Shown in pieces: positions 29,668 through 40,959 of a DNA stretch of 64,000 nt. Position numbers and translations under genes: made by a program. The notes below the pieces were generated by a model. It did not search any database. It was given only the letters and a program-made list of their open reading frames with translations, and was not told where the DNA came from. The DNA comes from Plasmopara viticola. Its lineage: Eukaryota; Oomycota; Peronosporomycetes; Peronosporales; Peronosporaceae. The number at the start of each line of letters is the position of its first letter. The stretch's first letter is position 1. The DNA lies in NCBI GenBank assembly GCA_001695595.3, contig MBPM02000036.1, positions 620,001 through 684,000 on the forward strand. Reading direction: 5' to 3'.

Positions 29668-30889
29668 TTATCGTAGCGTGACGCCTGGACGTGTGAGCAA
29701 GACGCCAACCGCCACGCGTGTGCGATGCGAGAGTTCTCGACTCATGCCCGTGACGGTGGAGACGCCCGCCATCATACTCGCGCGCAAGGAAAGTCTAATG
29801 GTTGAGGCACTGGTGATTGCGCGACGCACTTGCAGCGAGAGATTCGGACCCGCTGCGTTCACTGCGACGGCTGCCGTGGCCGTCTGCGTGTCCGTGTCGT
29901 GCCCAAGGGATCTCAAGAGACCGTCACGTGTACTCCACATCATGGGTTTATGAAGTTGTGAAGCCAAGAGATGGTTCGAACCCACGGACAGGTCGATTCC
30001 GTGTTTATCGAGCTCGGGAATGAGCATAAAGACCGTGTACCGCGACACGGGTTGACTCAGTTGACAGTGCAGCTTGGGCACCGAGCCGAGTTGACTCGAG
30101 AGCGTGACGGACGGGAGACTTGGGTTTAATGACTTGTACGACAGTGCCGTGGTGAAGCCACCCATGGTCAGGCCGAGTCGGTCGTACATAAAGCCCCCAA
30201 TTGACAACTTGGTCGTACGAGACAAGGGAAAGTCTGTCCGTTGATGGAGTGTCATTTGCGTCCGAGCCATGTAATGGACGTGAGGGTCCAAGAGATGACG
30301 GAACGCTTGCATCGGTGCGTGGACCCAGTCGGACGCATCGACATTCATGGCCAGTTCGCTATGGGACACGAATTGGTTGTCAAGAGCCTGTTCGTGTCGT
30401 TGCCGCACGAGCTTTTCCATGTATTGTTGCACCTCGTCGCGTGTTTGCAAGTGGAAGCCGACCATGTTTTGTGAAGCGATGTGATCTTGTTCGAGGACCT
30501 GGATGCCCTGTTATTCGTTTAAACAGACCATGAACGGCAGGACACCGTTTCGGTATCAAGTTTGAGAATTCCATGAGGAAAGCGAGAAATGGTACTGTCC
30601 TTACCTTTTCGCCGTACATGTCATAGACGTGCCGTTTGATTGGATCAATTAATACTTTGTACGCACGGTCGAGTACCGCATATTGTGCATTGGCTGCTGC
30701 CACAATCTCTGCGTGGCCTTGACGTCGTCGATCCGGATGGAATTCACGTGAGAGCGAGAGGAAGCGGTTTCGGATTTCACTACTTGACGCATCACGTTCC
30801 ACACCGAGCAGTACATAGTAATCACGCTCGATTTGGCGCCATGAAGTCGCGTCTTCTTCGGGCGGTGGCGCCTCACTGTCCACTGCCAT
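29668..30889 (-). pseudogene. Truncated DNAJC11 copy D2
   Basis: Exon 1 (30,605-30,889) and the intron signals are intact. Exon 2 is open from 30,507 down to a TAA at 29,668-29,670 created at the duplication breakpoint. The product would be 374 aa: complete J domain with HPD plus most of the beta-rich middle, but no DUF3395 C-terminus. The promoter region is the same as for D1, so it may be transcribed. It is best treated as a truncated duplicate. Expression data could make it a real short J protein. Confidence 0.75.
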
Positions 30890-31437
30890 CGAAGTCTCCT
30901 TGAGTAGACAGATTGTGTAGACGCTTACATACCTTGGGTACGGTACTAATTTGTTCCTTATGACCCACACTTTTGTGCAACCTAAGCAGGCACTTCATAA
31001 ATTCATGTTTCAGCTACTTCACGGTGCTTCTGTCCACATATCGGTTTTTACTGTCTGCCGCCGCAAAAACTCTGAGAGGCAACACTATACGTACAATACT
31101 TTTCCTCTATTTGCAATAAAGGAATGACCTGGTAATTTGAATCTCACTACGTTACGTATTGATAACGCGTGGACTGCGTCAATAAGCGTTACAGCAAAAG
31201 AAATGTCGGCTGAAAGTAGTTTTTCCTTCTGAGTCGATAGTCGACGACAGCGCAAATAACAGGGACGCAGCGCAAGGATCAGCCGAAGAAAACGATATAA
31301 TACTTTTAAGTGTTGAGCCAATGTTTGTACTAACCCGCCAAAGAGTAATGTATTTTTATTTAAGACTGGCATTATAGGTCACAAACAAGAGGGGCGATAC
31401 ATGCATACAAGACAGTGCACCTCGATAATTCTAGTCT

Positions 31438-33078
31438 TCAATCGGATTCATCCGACTCTCTGGCCAAATGCTGCAACGATTCAAAAGCTGGTTTAATACG
31501 CGCGTCATCCTTCAGTAATTCTCCAGCTATTGTCAGCCACGAAATGCTCGAATCCCCTGTATATGGCAATTTACTATGCAATAATTGTACGGCACTGTAA
31601 ATGGCATCTTCAACTTTTTTCTTTTCCATACGCCGGTAATACGCCACGAAAGCTGGAAACCAACTCTTGATTACCGATACACCAGCATGTTGAGAAATAA
31701 GTTCCTTCAAAATAACTTTGGGATGCTTGCCACGATCTGAAAGGTGTAACATGGATGAGGGATCAGCCAGGTACTGCAGCATAGAGTTTGCATAATTCTG
31801 GACGTCGAGGCGCTGCCCTTCATCCAAAGAACCAATGTGCTGTGCTGCTAGCTCGAGGTCTCGAAACAGAACGACCACTTCATCAAACGAATGCTGTAAT
31901 TTCAGCAAATCATACATCTGATCGCCATTAAACGGCCTCCCTTTCGCGTAAAAAGCGACAGTCGCAATGCCATTGGCGAAATCTAGAGAATTTGCCTGTG
32001 TAATCTTCTTGTTAAAAATTTTCAAGCGTCTAAACTCAAGTTGAGGGTACCGGTGCCACATTTTTCGCGCATTCGCTGCAAGGCTCCCACTATAGTAATT
32101 TACGTCTCCCAACACATTCTCGAGCGCATTGGAATCGAACATGACCTTCGCACGTGGCAATGACATCTCTGGCAGTATGGATAAAATAAAGCTGCCAAGG
32201 TCAAACTTCTGATCGTCCACCTTCAAGCACATTTTCACGTATTCTAGCCACGCAGTAAACAGAGTCACATCGTCAATACCAATCAAAGCGTGCTCTTCTT
32301 TGAGCCTCAAGAGTAGAAACATGTATCTTGGTGATTCCTTGTGTAGAAGCCATTCCTTAAGCACAAAATCCTTGGTAATCGGATCCGTGACCATATACGT
32401 CAGCATATCCACAGCAAATAGCTCCAAAACTTTTTTGCGTCGATAATAGTCAAATAGTGTCACGACTTGTGAATACGGATCATACACGGATGGATCATGA
32501 AGCGGAAACGTCAATTTTGAACTCGGCCGTGGCTGAATGTGTTCGGCCAAAAAATATAAGAGGTCCTTGTTGCTAAATACTGCGTTATCCGAAGCCATGG
32601 TGTCCCAAACCCTATAACGATTAATGTAGTAAAACCACACAAGAAGCTTGGGGTCGTGACCCAATGTGACTGGGTCCATATATCGATGAAAGATGCTTTG
32701 AAGGTTCAAGCGTTTAAACACATCCTCTGGGTGGACTCGCGGTTCTTTCAACCATTCGTAGACTTTTTGTTTCATATCACGCCAATGCGCATGTCTCTCT
32801 ATCGCGTGTAAATTAACTCTTTTTCGAAGCATGAGCTCGTTTTCTAATTTGCGTGATAACTCTTGAATCTCCATGGCATTTTCGAGATTTTCGTCAATCA
32901 TGTGCACAGCCGGTTGACCAAGATAATCCACCAATCCATTTCCTCTCGCCTCCTCGTTCGTGCCATTAAACGAGGACTTGTCTTTGTCGTCGCGACTTAT
33001 ATTCGAGGTAGTGCCATAACAAGTGCTAACGTTAAAAAAGAAGATGATGGTAGTACGCACAAGGATGAGTACGCGCAT
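31438..33078 (-). CDS. Secreted WY-fold effector E2
   Basis: Intact 546-aa paralogue of E1 with the same 22-residue signal peptide, NEEAR segment and W-Y motif. By hand I count 32 amino-acid differences from E1, many of them charge swaps (E/K, K/E) or changes needing two base substitutions in one codon. Several E2-specific residues match E4 instead of E1: T in PVTLGHD, L in EWLKEP, DFANG. This suggests patches of gene conversion. The promoter and the first 37 codons, to the first replacement, are identical to E1. The initiator-like TCACTTT is at 33,104-33,110. Confidence 0.8.
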   Translation of the reverse strand: MRVLILVRTTIIFFFNVSTCYGTTSNISRDDKDKSSFNGTNEEARGNGLVDYLGQPAVHMIDENLENAMEIQELSRKLENELMLRKRVNLHAIERHAHWRDMKQKVYEWLKEPRVHPEDVFKRLNLQSIFHRYMDPVTLGHDPKLLVWFYYINRYRVWDTMASDNAVFSNKDLLYFLAEHIQPRPSSKLTFPLHDPSVYDPYSQVVTLFDYYRRKKVLELFAVDMLTYMVTDPITKDFVLKEWLLHKESPRYMFLLLRLKEEHALIGIDDVTLFTAWLEYVKMCLKVDDQKFDLGSFILSILPEMSLPRAKVMFDSNALENVLGDVNYYSGSLAANARKMWHRYPQLEFRRLKIFNKKITQANSLDFANGIATVAFYAKGRPFNGDQMYDLLKLQHSFDEVVVLFRDLELAAQHIGSLDEGQRLDVQNYANSMLQYLADPSSMLHLSDRGKHPKVILKELISQHAGVSVIKSWFPAFVAYYRRMEKKKVEDAIYSAVQLLHSKLPYTGDSSISWLTIAGELLKDDARIKPAFESLQHLARESDESD

Positions 33079-33110
33079 GATGTGGCTTGAGACGCTGCAA
33101 GACAAAGTGA

Positions 33111-34276
33111 GAGCGACGGAAAAAAATTTAATCTTGCAGCTGGTACGAGATTATGATTGGGATTGTGCGACCAGATAGCAAAAAGGACGAGACTGTACGT
33201 ACGGAGCCCTAGTTCTACGGATAATTGGCTTCGATTAAACATTCACCATCTATTCTTGATTGTCGACCTAATGTTTGTATCGTATAACGTTTTCAACCAA
33301 TTATCGTGTGACTCTATCATCTTACAGTATTTAGCTGCACATGCTTAATTTGACTAGAAAAAAATACAGCAGGAACGATTGAATAATAACCGAGGCACCG
33401 TATCTCAAGTAATAGGATGCTGCAAACTGATCTGTAATGGAAAGCGCAACTAGGAAGTACGACAAAGGTTATGAATTCGCTGCCTCCTTGTAAACAATCT
33501 TCGATTTTGGACACAGCGTCTGTGCACGCCCGTATCGTACTACCAATTTTCATCCAATGTCGCCTTGCGGATTAAACGCATTGAACGACCTTTCCATTGA
33601 CAAGTTTTTGTCGAAATAGCGCACAAAACCATTTGTAGGGTCGACCGATTCTAGCAACTTACGCTGGCGAAGAATGCTTTAAGGCTGACTTCGATCAATT
33701 TAAACCTTTCGTCGGCTAAACGTGATGTCCTCTCGACAAGTACAATCATCATTCGTCGCTACTACTGCGAAAATACACACAGATCCGTACTCAAAATTAG
33801 CATAATTAAAAAAACAAAATCTGTACGTATATTATTCTGCAAGACACCATATAAAGTTATAGATTGATAAAATTTATTATTATAAAAAAATAAGTTAAGA
33901 AAACCCCTTCTACCAAACAATACCTACCGCAATCAAAAAATAATATACAAATTTCTACCCATCGTACTTTTAGCACTATACCGTTTCTTACGCAGTAAAA
34001 AAACGGTATAGTTGATGTAGTTAAAGTGCACTAAAAGAACAAATACAATTGTGGTTAGTGCTCATAATCGTCGCAAGCGCCCAAATGGAGCTGGAATGGT
34101 ACAGCCCTATTTGTTAACACTTTTGTGTAGCTTATTTGTTAACACTTCTGAGTAGCTTACGAGAGCGAGGCTACATTATTTAGTAATGAGTAAATTAACA
34201 TCTTTTCATCAGATATGGTGCGTAAAATTTTTATTTGTATTTTACGGGGCTGAAAGTTCTATTGTCGATTCGATTA
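33111..34276. other. Effector upstream region, unit 2
   Basis: Same content as 21,661-22,826: no gene, the hairpin near 33,978-34,012 and the duplicated TTTGTTAACACTT unit near 34,108-34,160. From 33,001 to 33,443 I see no difference from unit 1. Confidence 0.65.
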
Positions 34277-34401
34277 GGGAGCGCCCTATAGCTACACCCC
34301 TCCTGCCTAGAGCTACACCCCCCTCTTTATGCTGACCAATCAAAGTACAGCTTCATATCTTCAGCCAGTTATGCAACTATTGGGATGCTCATGGATATGG
34401 G

Positions 34402-35362
34402 CAGGTGGACCGCATGTACGTGTTTGGTGGCCATTGTAGTATAAATGTGGAGTCTCGCTTGGGCGCTATTACCGAGCTAGCGTGGCACCACCACTTTGTC
34501 ACGAACATGTTTATCCGCCCCAATTTTGCTCGTGTAGCCAAGAAATTTGAGGCCGACTTTACGCTTATTAATGCGTGCAACATTGTCGATGAAGATTGCA
34601 AGAAACACAGATTTCTTTCGGAAGTATTTGTGCTTTTTTTAACATGAAAAGATACTTGGGCATTCTTGGCGGCACTTTTACAGTGGCGAAATGAAGAAGG
34701 CGATCTTTCGTATGATGAAATACTATTTTCCTCTGAATGATGTGATGACCGTACAGGCTTCAGCCAACTTTGGCGGGTTAGGACACACAGCTCTCTTTTT
34801 TAGGCTCTCTGGCACGGGCAAGACGACGCTGTCGGCTGATGCAAAGCGCGATCTCATTGGTGACGACGAGCTCGGCTGGGATGACGGGTTTTATATATAA
34901 ATCTGAAGGCGGCTGCTATGTCAGGACGATTACCCTCAGTAAAGAGACAAAGCCCGATATCCATAATGCGATTTGCCCGGATGCCTTGCTTGAAATTGTG
35001 TGGACCAACGCTAATAATGAAACCGACTTTCTCAGCTCAAGCAAGACTGAATGTGGTCGTGCAAACACAGGATCTTTAACAAACGCTGCCTTTTCGCTAC
35101 TGCTGTATCTACACACGCGTAAGTGTGTAGATGCAGCAGTATCGAAAAGGCAGCGCTTGTTAAAGATCCTGTGTTTGGCGTTGAGATTCCCACATTCGTG
35201 AAAGGCGTGCCATCTGAGATGTTGAATCCAAGAGACGCGTAAACGGACAAGGGTGCGTTTAGCGATATAGCTCACGATTTGGCCGCCTCGTTTAAGCATA
35301 ACAACAGGCAGTTTATTCTGCTAGGCAAGGACCTATCATGTTACGGCCCGGTGATGTGTTAG
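34402..35362 (+). pseudogene. pckA: PEP carboxykinase fragment, copy 2
   Basis: Best preserved of the three fragments. It has [36 protein letters not shown], the P-loop [20 protein letters not shown] (kinase-1a motif), GGCYVRTITLSKETKPDIHN and SSSKTECGR. It then jumps through a palindrome to KDPVFGVEI, GVPSEMLNPRDA and the C-terminal FSDIAHDLAASFK region. Frame breaks occur after [10 protein letters not shown]... (stop at the TATATAA near 34,898) and elsewhere. The metal- and substrate-binding region between the two halves is deleted. Confidence 0.85.
35062..35177. repeat. Palindrome replacing the middle of the PEPCK fragment
   Basis: Arms of about 55 bp (35,062-35,116 and 35,123-35,177) with a 6-bp centre. 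The right arm is in frame with true PEPCK sequence (KDPVFG), so the left arm is an inverted copy of it that replaced about 150 codons. Copy 3 has the same structure at 57,924-58,038. Confidence 0.85.
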
Positions 35363-36084
35363 TTGCATGTATAATTTCCATATAAAAGAATTGATATCAA
35401 GATTGGTACCTTTTTGTCTTGTGTTGCCGATATCCTTCCTGAGTACAAGACAGGCACATTCCTTCTGACGAAGCGTGGCAAGGATAGTACGAGAGGGTGC
35501 GCCAGCTTTGGTCATCGTAGAAATGATGGTCTTTTTCCTTAGGTTTAGCGTCCGGTTGACTGCATAGGCTGCGGGGTCAGAGGCGGCCTTATGTCCAGAA
35601 TGCTCGCCACACATCAGTCTCATGTCCCAAAATTAGATACCAGATTGCTGCAAGACGCGTTCCACAATAGCCAGCCATTGACAGCTTGTTTTGACGTAAA
35701 TGTGTTCCGTATGCCATTACCCTTTTTCTTATAACAACCACTGTGAACACACCCGTGTCAAACCTTCCTTTATTCACCTGTTTTGCTCTTTTTGGTACGA
35801 TTGAGTCTTACAGCAAAGCCGTTCAATTTGGCAAAAGCCTTAACAGAGCTTTTCGCCTCTTCAAAAGTAGGAAAATTGGCGATTTCGAATTGGCGATTTC
35901 GAGGTTCTGCATGATAGTTACGTGGTAAAGCAACGACAAATAATCTGAGGAATTGGTCTGGCAGGAAAACCTGCCGGCGCTTCTAAATTTGTGAAAAAGC
36001 GGTGGCTGAAGATATGAAGCTGTACTTTGATTGGTAAGCATAAAGAGGGGGCGTAGGGGGGAGGGTGTACCTATAGGCGCTCCC

Positions 36085-37322
36085 AAATTTGTTTTTATAT
36101 AGCAGCGTCAGCATCTACTACTTGGAATAAACGAATACTTTAACTTCAATAAAATTGATTTGTGCAATATGAGAATTGTAGAAGCAGGTAAAACAAGCTC
36201 GTTTAATTGTAGTGCTTATCAAAGTCACCGCAACAATTGATTCGAAATCATGCGTTATTCCTGAATGTTATTATTTTGTCTCGTTTACATAGTAAGCTCT
36301 CGCTAAGAAAAATAGCCTTCTTGTCGACGCTGCAAAAAGAATGGACGCAGGAGTTTATCTCTACCCCTTCCACATCGCGCGCTTGCCTAAGACGTTCACG
36401 AGGCTTACATTTTTTTCTGCTCAAAGATGCACGCCTTAAATTTACCAGCTAAGATTGCCTCATTGATAATCTTTAATCAAACTTTTATAAGACAGATTCT
36501 CTACAGCTGTATTGCAGGGGCAAGTCAAAGGTATATACCTGTTCCTTTTAGCTGTGATCACCAAAAGGGCTCTGGTTAGCTCAATAGCAACTTCGCAAAT
36601 TCGGGATTACATATGACTACAAATGATTGTCTACGGAGTCATGTTGAAACTACACCACAACAGTCTCTCGAGGATCATGCACTTTGCTTCTTTTATTACA
36701 GGGTTGACATGTTGCTTACGGTTTCCATGTGGGACATAACATTTGTTTACTACAAGAAGACCTACTTCGCAAGTAGATAATGGTCCAACTAATACGTGAG
36801 CGATAGTTGCGCAATTAGTAAGAACCCATCAAGCCGATTACGTGCTTTATACGATTGTATGTTTCTCGTAGTTGAGATGGATCAAGCCACCGACCTGGTC
36901 ATATAATTTTGGTCCTTTCCATAATCTTGATACGGGTAGATCACACTAATTTTGACCACGCATCAAATTGAGTGTATCAAATGACGCTATGTATCCAATT
37001 GATTCATCGTTTTTGACCCAGATTTCTTTCTAGCCAATAGACTACCAATATCATCAACGATTAACTTTTTGTATTGCATCGGCTCTTTGAACACAACTAT
37101 CGACGCCATCGAGCGCTGAATATAGTGGTCGTACGCGATGGCTACAAGCGTCTGCGAAATTTTGAGAATGCATAATGACAACGTGGACGACATTTGGGCG
37201 TCAAGAATCAATTTCGACTTTAATGGAAATTTGACCATGATACCATAATAAACATAAAAATTTGCTTCAGTATATTGCATTAAACAAAGCAAGGACGGCT
37301 AATTGGAGTACAGGGCGAGCTA
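36085..37322. other. Unrecognised block of unit 2
   Basis: Counterpart of 24,544-26,033, shortened by a deletion at about 36,756. No recognised gene. Confidence 0.5.
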
Positions 37323-37496
37323 TTTTGCAAAGGGAAAATTGCAAAATGTGGTACAAGTCGAAACTTCTCGCATAAGATGATACAAATGTTGAAAATAGTT
37401 CCGAGAATTCAGCAGTGTCTGATCCCTCATGTAAAATATGTGGAGAGGTAATTTTCATCAAACAAACCCAACAATCACTCGATTATCGCAGTCTCT

Positions 37497-39316
37497 GTGA
37501 TGAGCGAACACGAAGAAGTCGATGCCTTGAAAACGCAGCTCTGGGATACTGGAAAAACCGCAGTAGACGCCATCAAAGGCATTGCGTTTGGAGAAGGGAG
37601 GAGGGTGTGTGTCGCAACTAGGGGCGGTACATTTGGGCGTTTGAAGTGTCTGAGCGACGGAACTGGGTGTGCGTGGTTCGTCACGCTCGCAATGCTCAGG
37701 AGCAACGAAGGGCCGAGAAAGTAGCACGTGACGGACGCTTATCTCGAGCACCAGAAGTGTACAAGCGTCGTCAAGACATCACACAAGCAGCAAGCCAACC
37801 GCCATGTCGTGCGGGCTGCTGTCGCAGCAGCTCCAACACTAGCAACGCAAGATCTAGTCGTACAACTCCGTCTCCAGTTCGGGGTGGTTGCATCTCAGCA
37901 CGTTGTGTATCGCGCAAAGGAGACTGTGAAACAGCGCCTGTTCGCAGAAGATCCGTCAACTGTTTGACTCCTCCCAAGTTTCTTGGTAGAGCTGACGCAA
38001 CTGAATCCGGGGTGAAAATAGACTTCCAGTGCTACGAGCCGGGCTATTTCGCCTAGCCATGACCGTTCTAGACCCACAATGGTTTGTGCGTGGACAAAGC
38101 GTGTACGGGATTGACGCAACTCACATGAAGCACCGAATTTACAACGGGGTGTAATTTGTTCTGGTCACCTGTGACGGAAACATCTGCAATCAAGTCGCAG
38201 CTGTGGCATTAGCTCCCGTGGAAGACTATGACAATTACCACTGGTTCCCCATCAACGCGATCAATCACGGATTTCTTCGGCGCACCAGCCCGGTGTTCAG
38301 TGACCGTAACCAAGGCTTGATGTTGGCCGCCGATCAACATGGCGTGTTCAACATATTCTGCGTGTGGCACATCATAGGTATGGCATCTCATGCATGTCGG
38401 TGCTGTGTAATTGTCTCACTTGCAAACGTTCTGTGTATTCTGATCATGTCGAAGGGAACCTGCGAGCAGACAAGAAGGTGCGGCTTGCTGTCAGCCAAGA
38501 GAAATTTGTGTGGCAAGCAAACTCTGCAACTTCTGTAGAAAAGTTCGAGCGAGCACAAGACGGCCTGAATTAGGTCAACTCAGAAGCAAAAAGTATCTGC
38601 GGTGCATCCCTGTGGAGAAGTGGACTCTGCACCCACACTACGAGCTTACACCGCTCTTCGGATGGCGAACGACTAACTTTGTGAAGAGCGAGCAGACACG
38701 GAGTTCGAAACTCAAGCCCAGAATGATGCTTCCGTTCGAGTTCTTCAAAGCAATTTCTACGATACTGATGGGGAAACGTCGCACCCGCCAGCAACTGTGC
38801 GAAGAATGGCCGAGGCAGGGCCGTTTAGTGACGCCTCGGGCGGAGAAAAGGTTCAACACGCAACTGAAGCTCGCAGCTCAGTACACCGCTGTATTCAGCT
38901 CGGATGTGACTGCCTTCGTGGCGCACGTGACGAGTCCAATGACGTAGCGACGTGTCAACATTGAGGCACCATACTGCTCGTGTGAGACGTGAAAGCAACT
39001 GAAGATACCGTGTCAACATCTATATGCCTTTAGGGCGGCAGCCAAGGCAACTAAGTCTACATTGTCTGAAATGAGAGCATGTAACACGGCGACCTGCTAC
39101 CAGTCAGGGATGGGGACTCTCGAAATTCCCGAGGACCGAGCTCTGCACCCAGATTCTGGTGTCCTACCTGCAGGTTTTGTTCGACAGGCTGGGCATCCAA
39201 AGAAGAGACGGATTCGGTCTCAAGGTGAGAGTTCAGGTCGCAGACTATACAAATGTACCACATGCGGTAAGGCAAACGGACACAAAAAGACAACATGTCG
39301 TGCGCACTCTCCATGA
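37497..39316 (+). pseudogene. MULE transposase, frameshifted, copy 2
   Basis: Frames as in copy 1, with an extra stop after LRSNEGPRK (near 37,722). The core is slightly better preserved: IDATHMKHRIYNGV, then ALAPVEDYDNYHWFPINAIN, SDRNQGLMLAADQHGVFNIF and CVWHIIG in one frame (38,203-38,400). The zinc knuckle CTTCGKANGHKKTTC is near 39,255-39,300. Not functional as it stands. Confidence 0.8.
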
Positions 39317-39567
39317 ATCTTAGTGGAGTGGTGCAATCGAGCAGACTTACACTAAAAAAGTTTTTCTTACTCTGTGATACGATATCCCTCAGTATGCCTG
39401 GGCCCCTGTGATATTTGGTTGTGGCACAATGCACTGACAAGTCAGGGCACTCGTCGAACCGCTATCAGAAGGGCACCCGACTTCTAGTACTTAGCATACT
39501 GATGGTCAATTTGTTCACACTGAAAGCCGGCTGGTCGCTCAGGGGCACCGGCTCTATCGACTGTGAG

Positions 39568-39881
39568 ATTTAAGCTACTGGAACCCACGCGCTAGGACTA
39601 AGCTGTCTCTATCGCGGGATGCTGGTTGCAATCCGACCCATATTGGGACTGAGTTCCGTACCCCTCATTACACTTTGGGGCTTTATCGGTCAGTTGGGCG
39701 TCCCCCACCCAAACTACCCAATCGGGTGCATTTTGGTAGGGCAGTCACACACTCGGGTGTGATAGCTCGTCCTCTTAGTGACCTATCTCCGGCTGCCTTG
39801 ATTCGGATTCTATGGGTATCGAACCAGGCACCTCCCAGTCCTGGGTCGAACGGCTAACCGCTCGAGCCACAGGGTCGGTTG
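39568..39881 (-). mobile_element. tRNA-derived SINE inside the MULE, copy 2
   Basis: 314 bp with the same 13-bp target duplication TATCGACTGTGAG (39,555-39,567 and 39,882-39,894) and the same A-box- and B-box-like sequences as 28,278-28,592. It differs by a few bases, including a small deletion near 39,772. Confidence 0.88.
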
Positions 39882-40129
39882 TATCGACTGTGAGCTAGAC
39901 ACTCTTTGTAGCCATCACTTTGCAGCCATGTGAGCCAAAACTCGTATTTAACATGAGGGATCAGGCACTGCTGAATATTTAGAACTGTTTTGACATTTGT
40001 ATCACCTTATGCGAGAACTTTCGATTTGCATCACATTTTGCAATTTTTCCTTTTACAAAACATCTTCACTGGCTTTTTTGTTAGGTCAAAAAAATGTATC
40101 TTCCATGTGAAAACAGCACAAAATCAAGG

Positions 40130-40270
40130 CAACGATCGTACCCGGAGAGGCTGAAAATGAACTCAAGCACTACGCCGCCTTTGGCTGCGACGTCCTCCAT
40201 TTCACCCACGCGCCACAACTTGATCTCCTTGTCGGCACCTCCAGTATACAAAAACACATTAGAACTAAAA
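40130..40270 (-). pseudogene. WD40 fragment, CAF-1 p60-like, copy 2
   Basis: Minus-strand frame with GGADKEIKLWRVGEMEDVAA, VLEFIFSLSGYDR and HGRYI; slightly longer open frame than in unit 1. Fragment only. Confidence 0.4.
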
Positions 40271-40921
40271 TATCATCGAAGTCACACACGCCTTGCACCA
40301 CAAACGAAAACGCAAGCGCGGAATCCGGCTTATCGATTGCCAAGTTCCTATAAAGATCTGCCAATAGCAGACACAACAAGGAGAAGACATCATTGGGTGG
40401 GAGAGATTGACCACGGTCAACGCAACCATGAAACTTTTGCTGACGGCATGGTGCATCCCAAGTGCCGGACCCTCACGGCTGCTTAGAAATAGCACGTCTT
40501 GAGCTTCTGTTGCGCACGTCTGGCACCGACACGTATCGTTGTAACGACCCGGGCGTCACGACATCACCTCGTGATGACTACAACATACAAATGGTTGATC
40601 GCAGACGTATTTTGGCAGGTCGCTCACCCCTTTTCGCGATGCTTGACCGCCTGAAGATTGTTGCTTCCGTTAACGCGCCGTAACCATCCAATTTTGACGA
40701 ACAGCGGTAGCTTACCAACCTCTTCATCGTCTCTCCCTCGGCAAAGGAAATCTGCAGCTCGTTTTTACCTATGCCCGCCTACGAGACGAATCGTTTAGGC
40801 TTGCCACTACTGCATGTTGTGGGGGTCACACCCACGCCACGTCAAATGCATTCATTCGTATACTGCTTCATGGTAGCAGAAAAGGAAGAAAAGTATTTCT
40901 GGGCAGACCGCTTGTTGGGAA
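40271..40921. other. Right edge of unit 2, unrecognised
   Basis: Counterpart of 28,986-29,629. No named gene; it ends at the unit 2/3 junction CTTGTTGGGAAATGAGCACG. Confidence 0.5.
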
Positions 40922-40959
40922 ATGAGCACGACGAAGCGGACACTGCCACGGGTAAAGCC

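Larger units (their letters stand above)
34277..36084. mobile_element. TIR element carrying PEPCK fragment, copy 2
   Basis: TIRs at 34,277-34,368 and 36,002-36,084, contents and flanks as in copy 1. The FAR1-type fragment is at 35,336-35,623 (-), with NRTLNLRKKTI and TMTKAGAPSRTILATLRQK. The copy came with the segmental duplication. Confidence 0.65.
37323..40060 (+). mobile_element. MULE DNA transposon, copy 2
   Basis: TIRs at 37,323-37,440 and about 39,943-40,060, internal SINE and transposase remains as in copy 1. Same outer flanks as copy 1, so it was duplicated passively. Confidence 0.8.
29630..40921. repeat. Segmental duplication unit 2
   Basis: 11,292 bp, head-to-tail after unit 1 with the same gene order. 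It is net 157 bp shorter, mainly from the deletion of about 250 bp in the unknown block, partly offset by the complete palindrome in the PEPCK fragment. The junctions at 29,630 and 40,922 have nearly the same sequence. Both share the substitutions CTTATCGTAG next to the breakpoint, so one founding junction was amplified. Confidence 0.95.
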
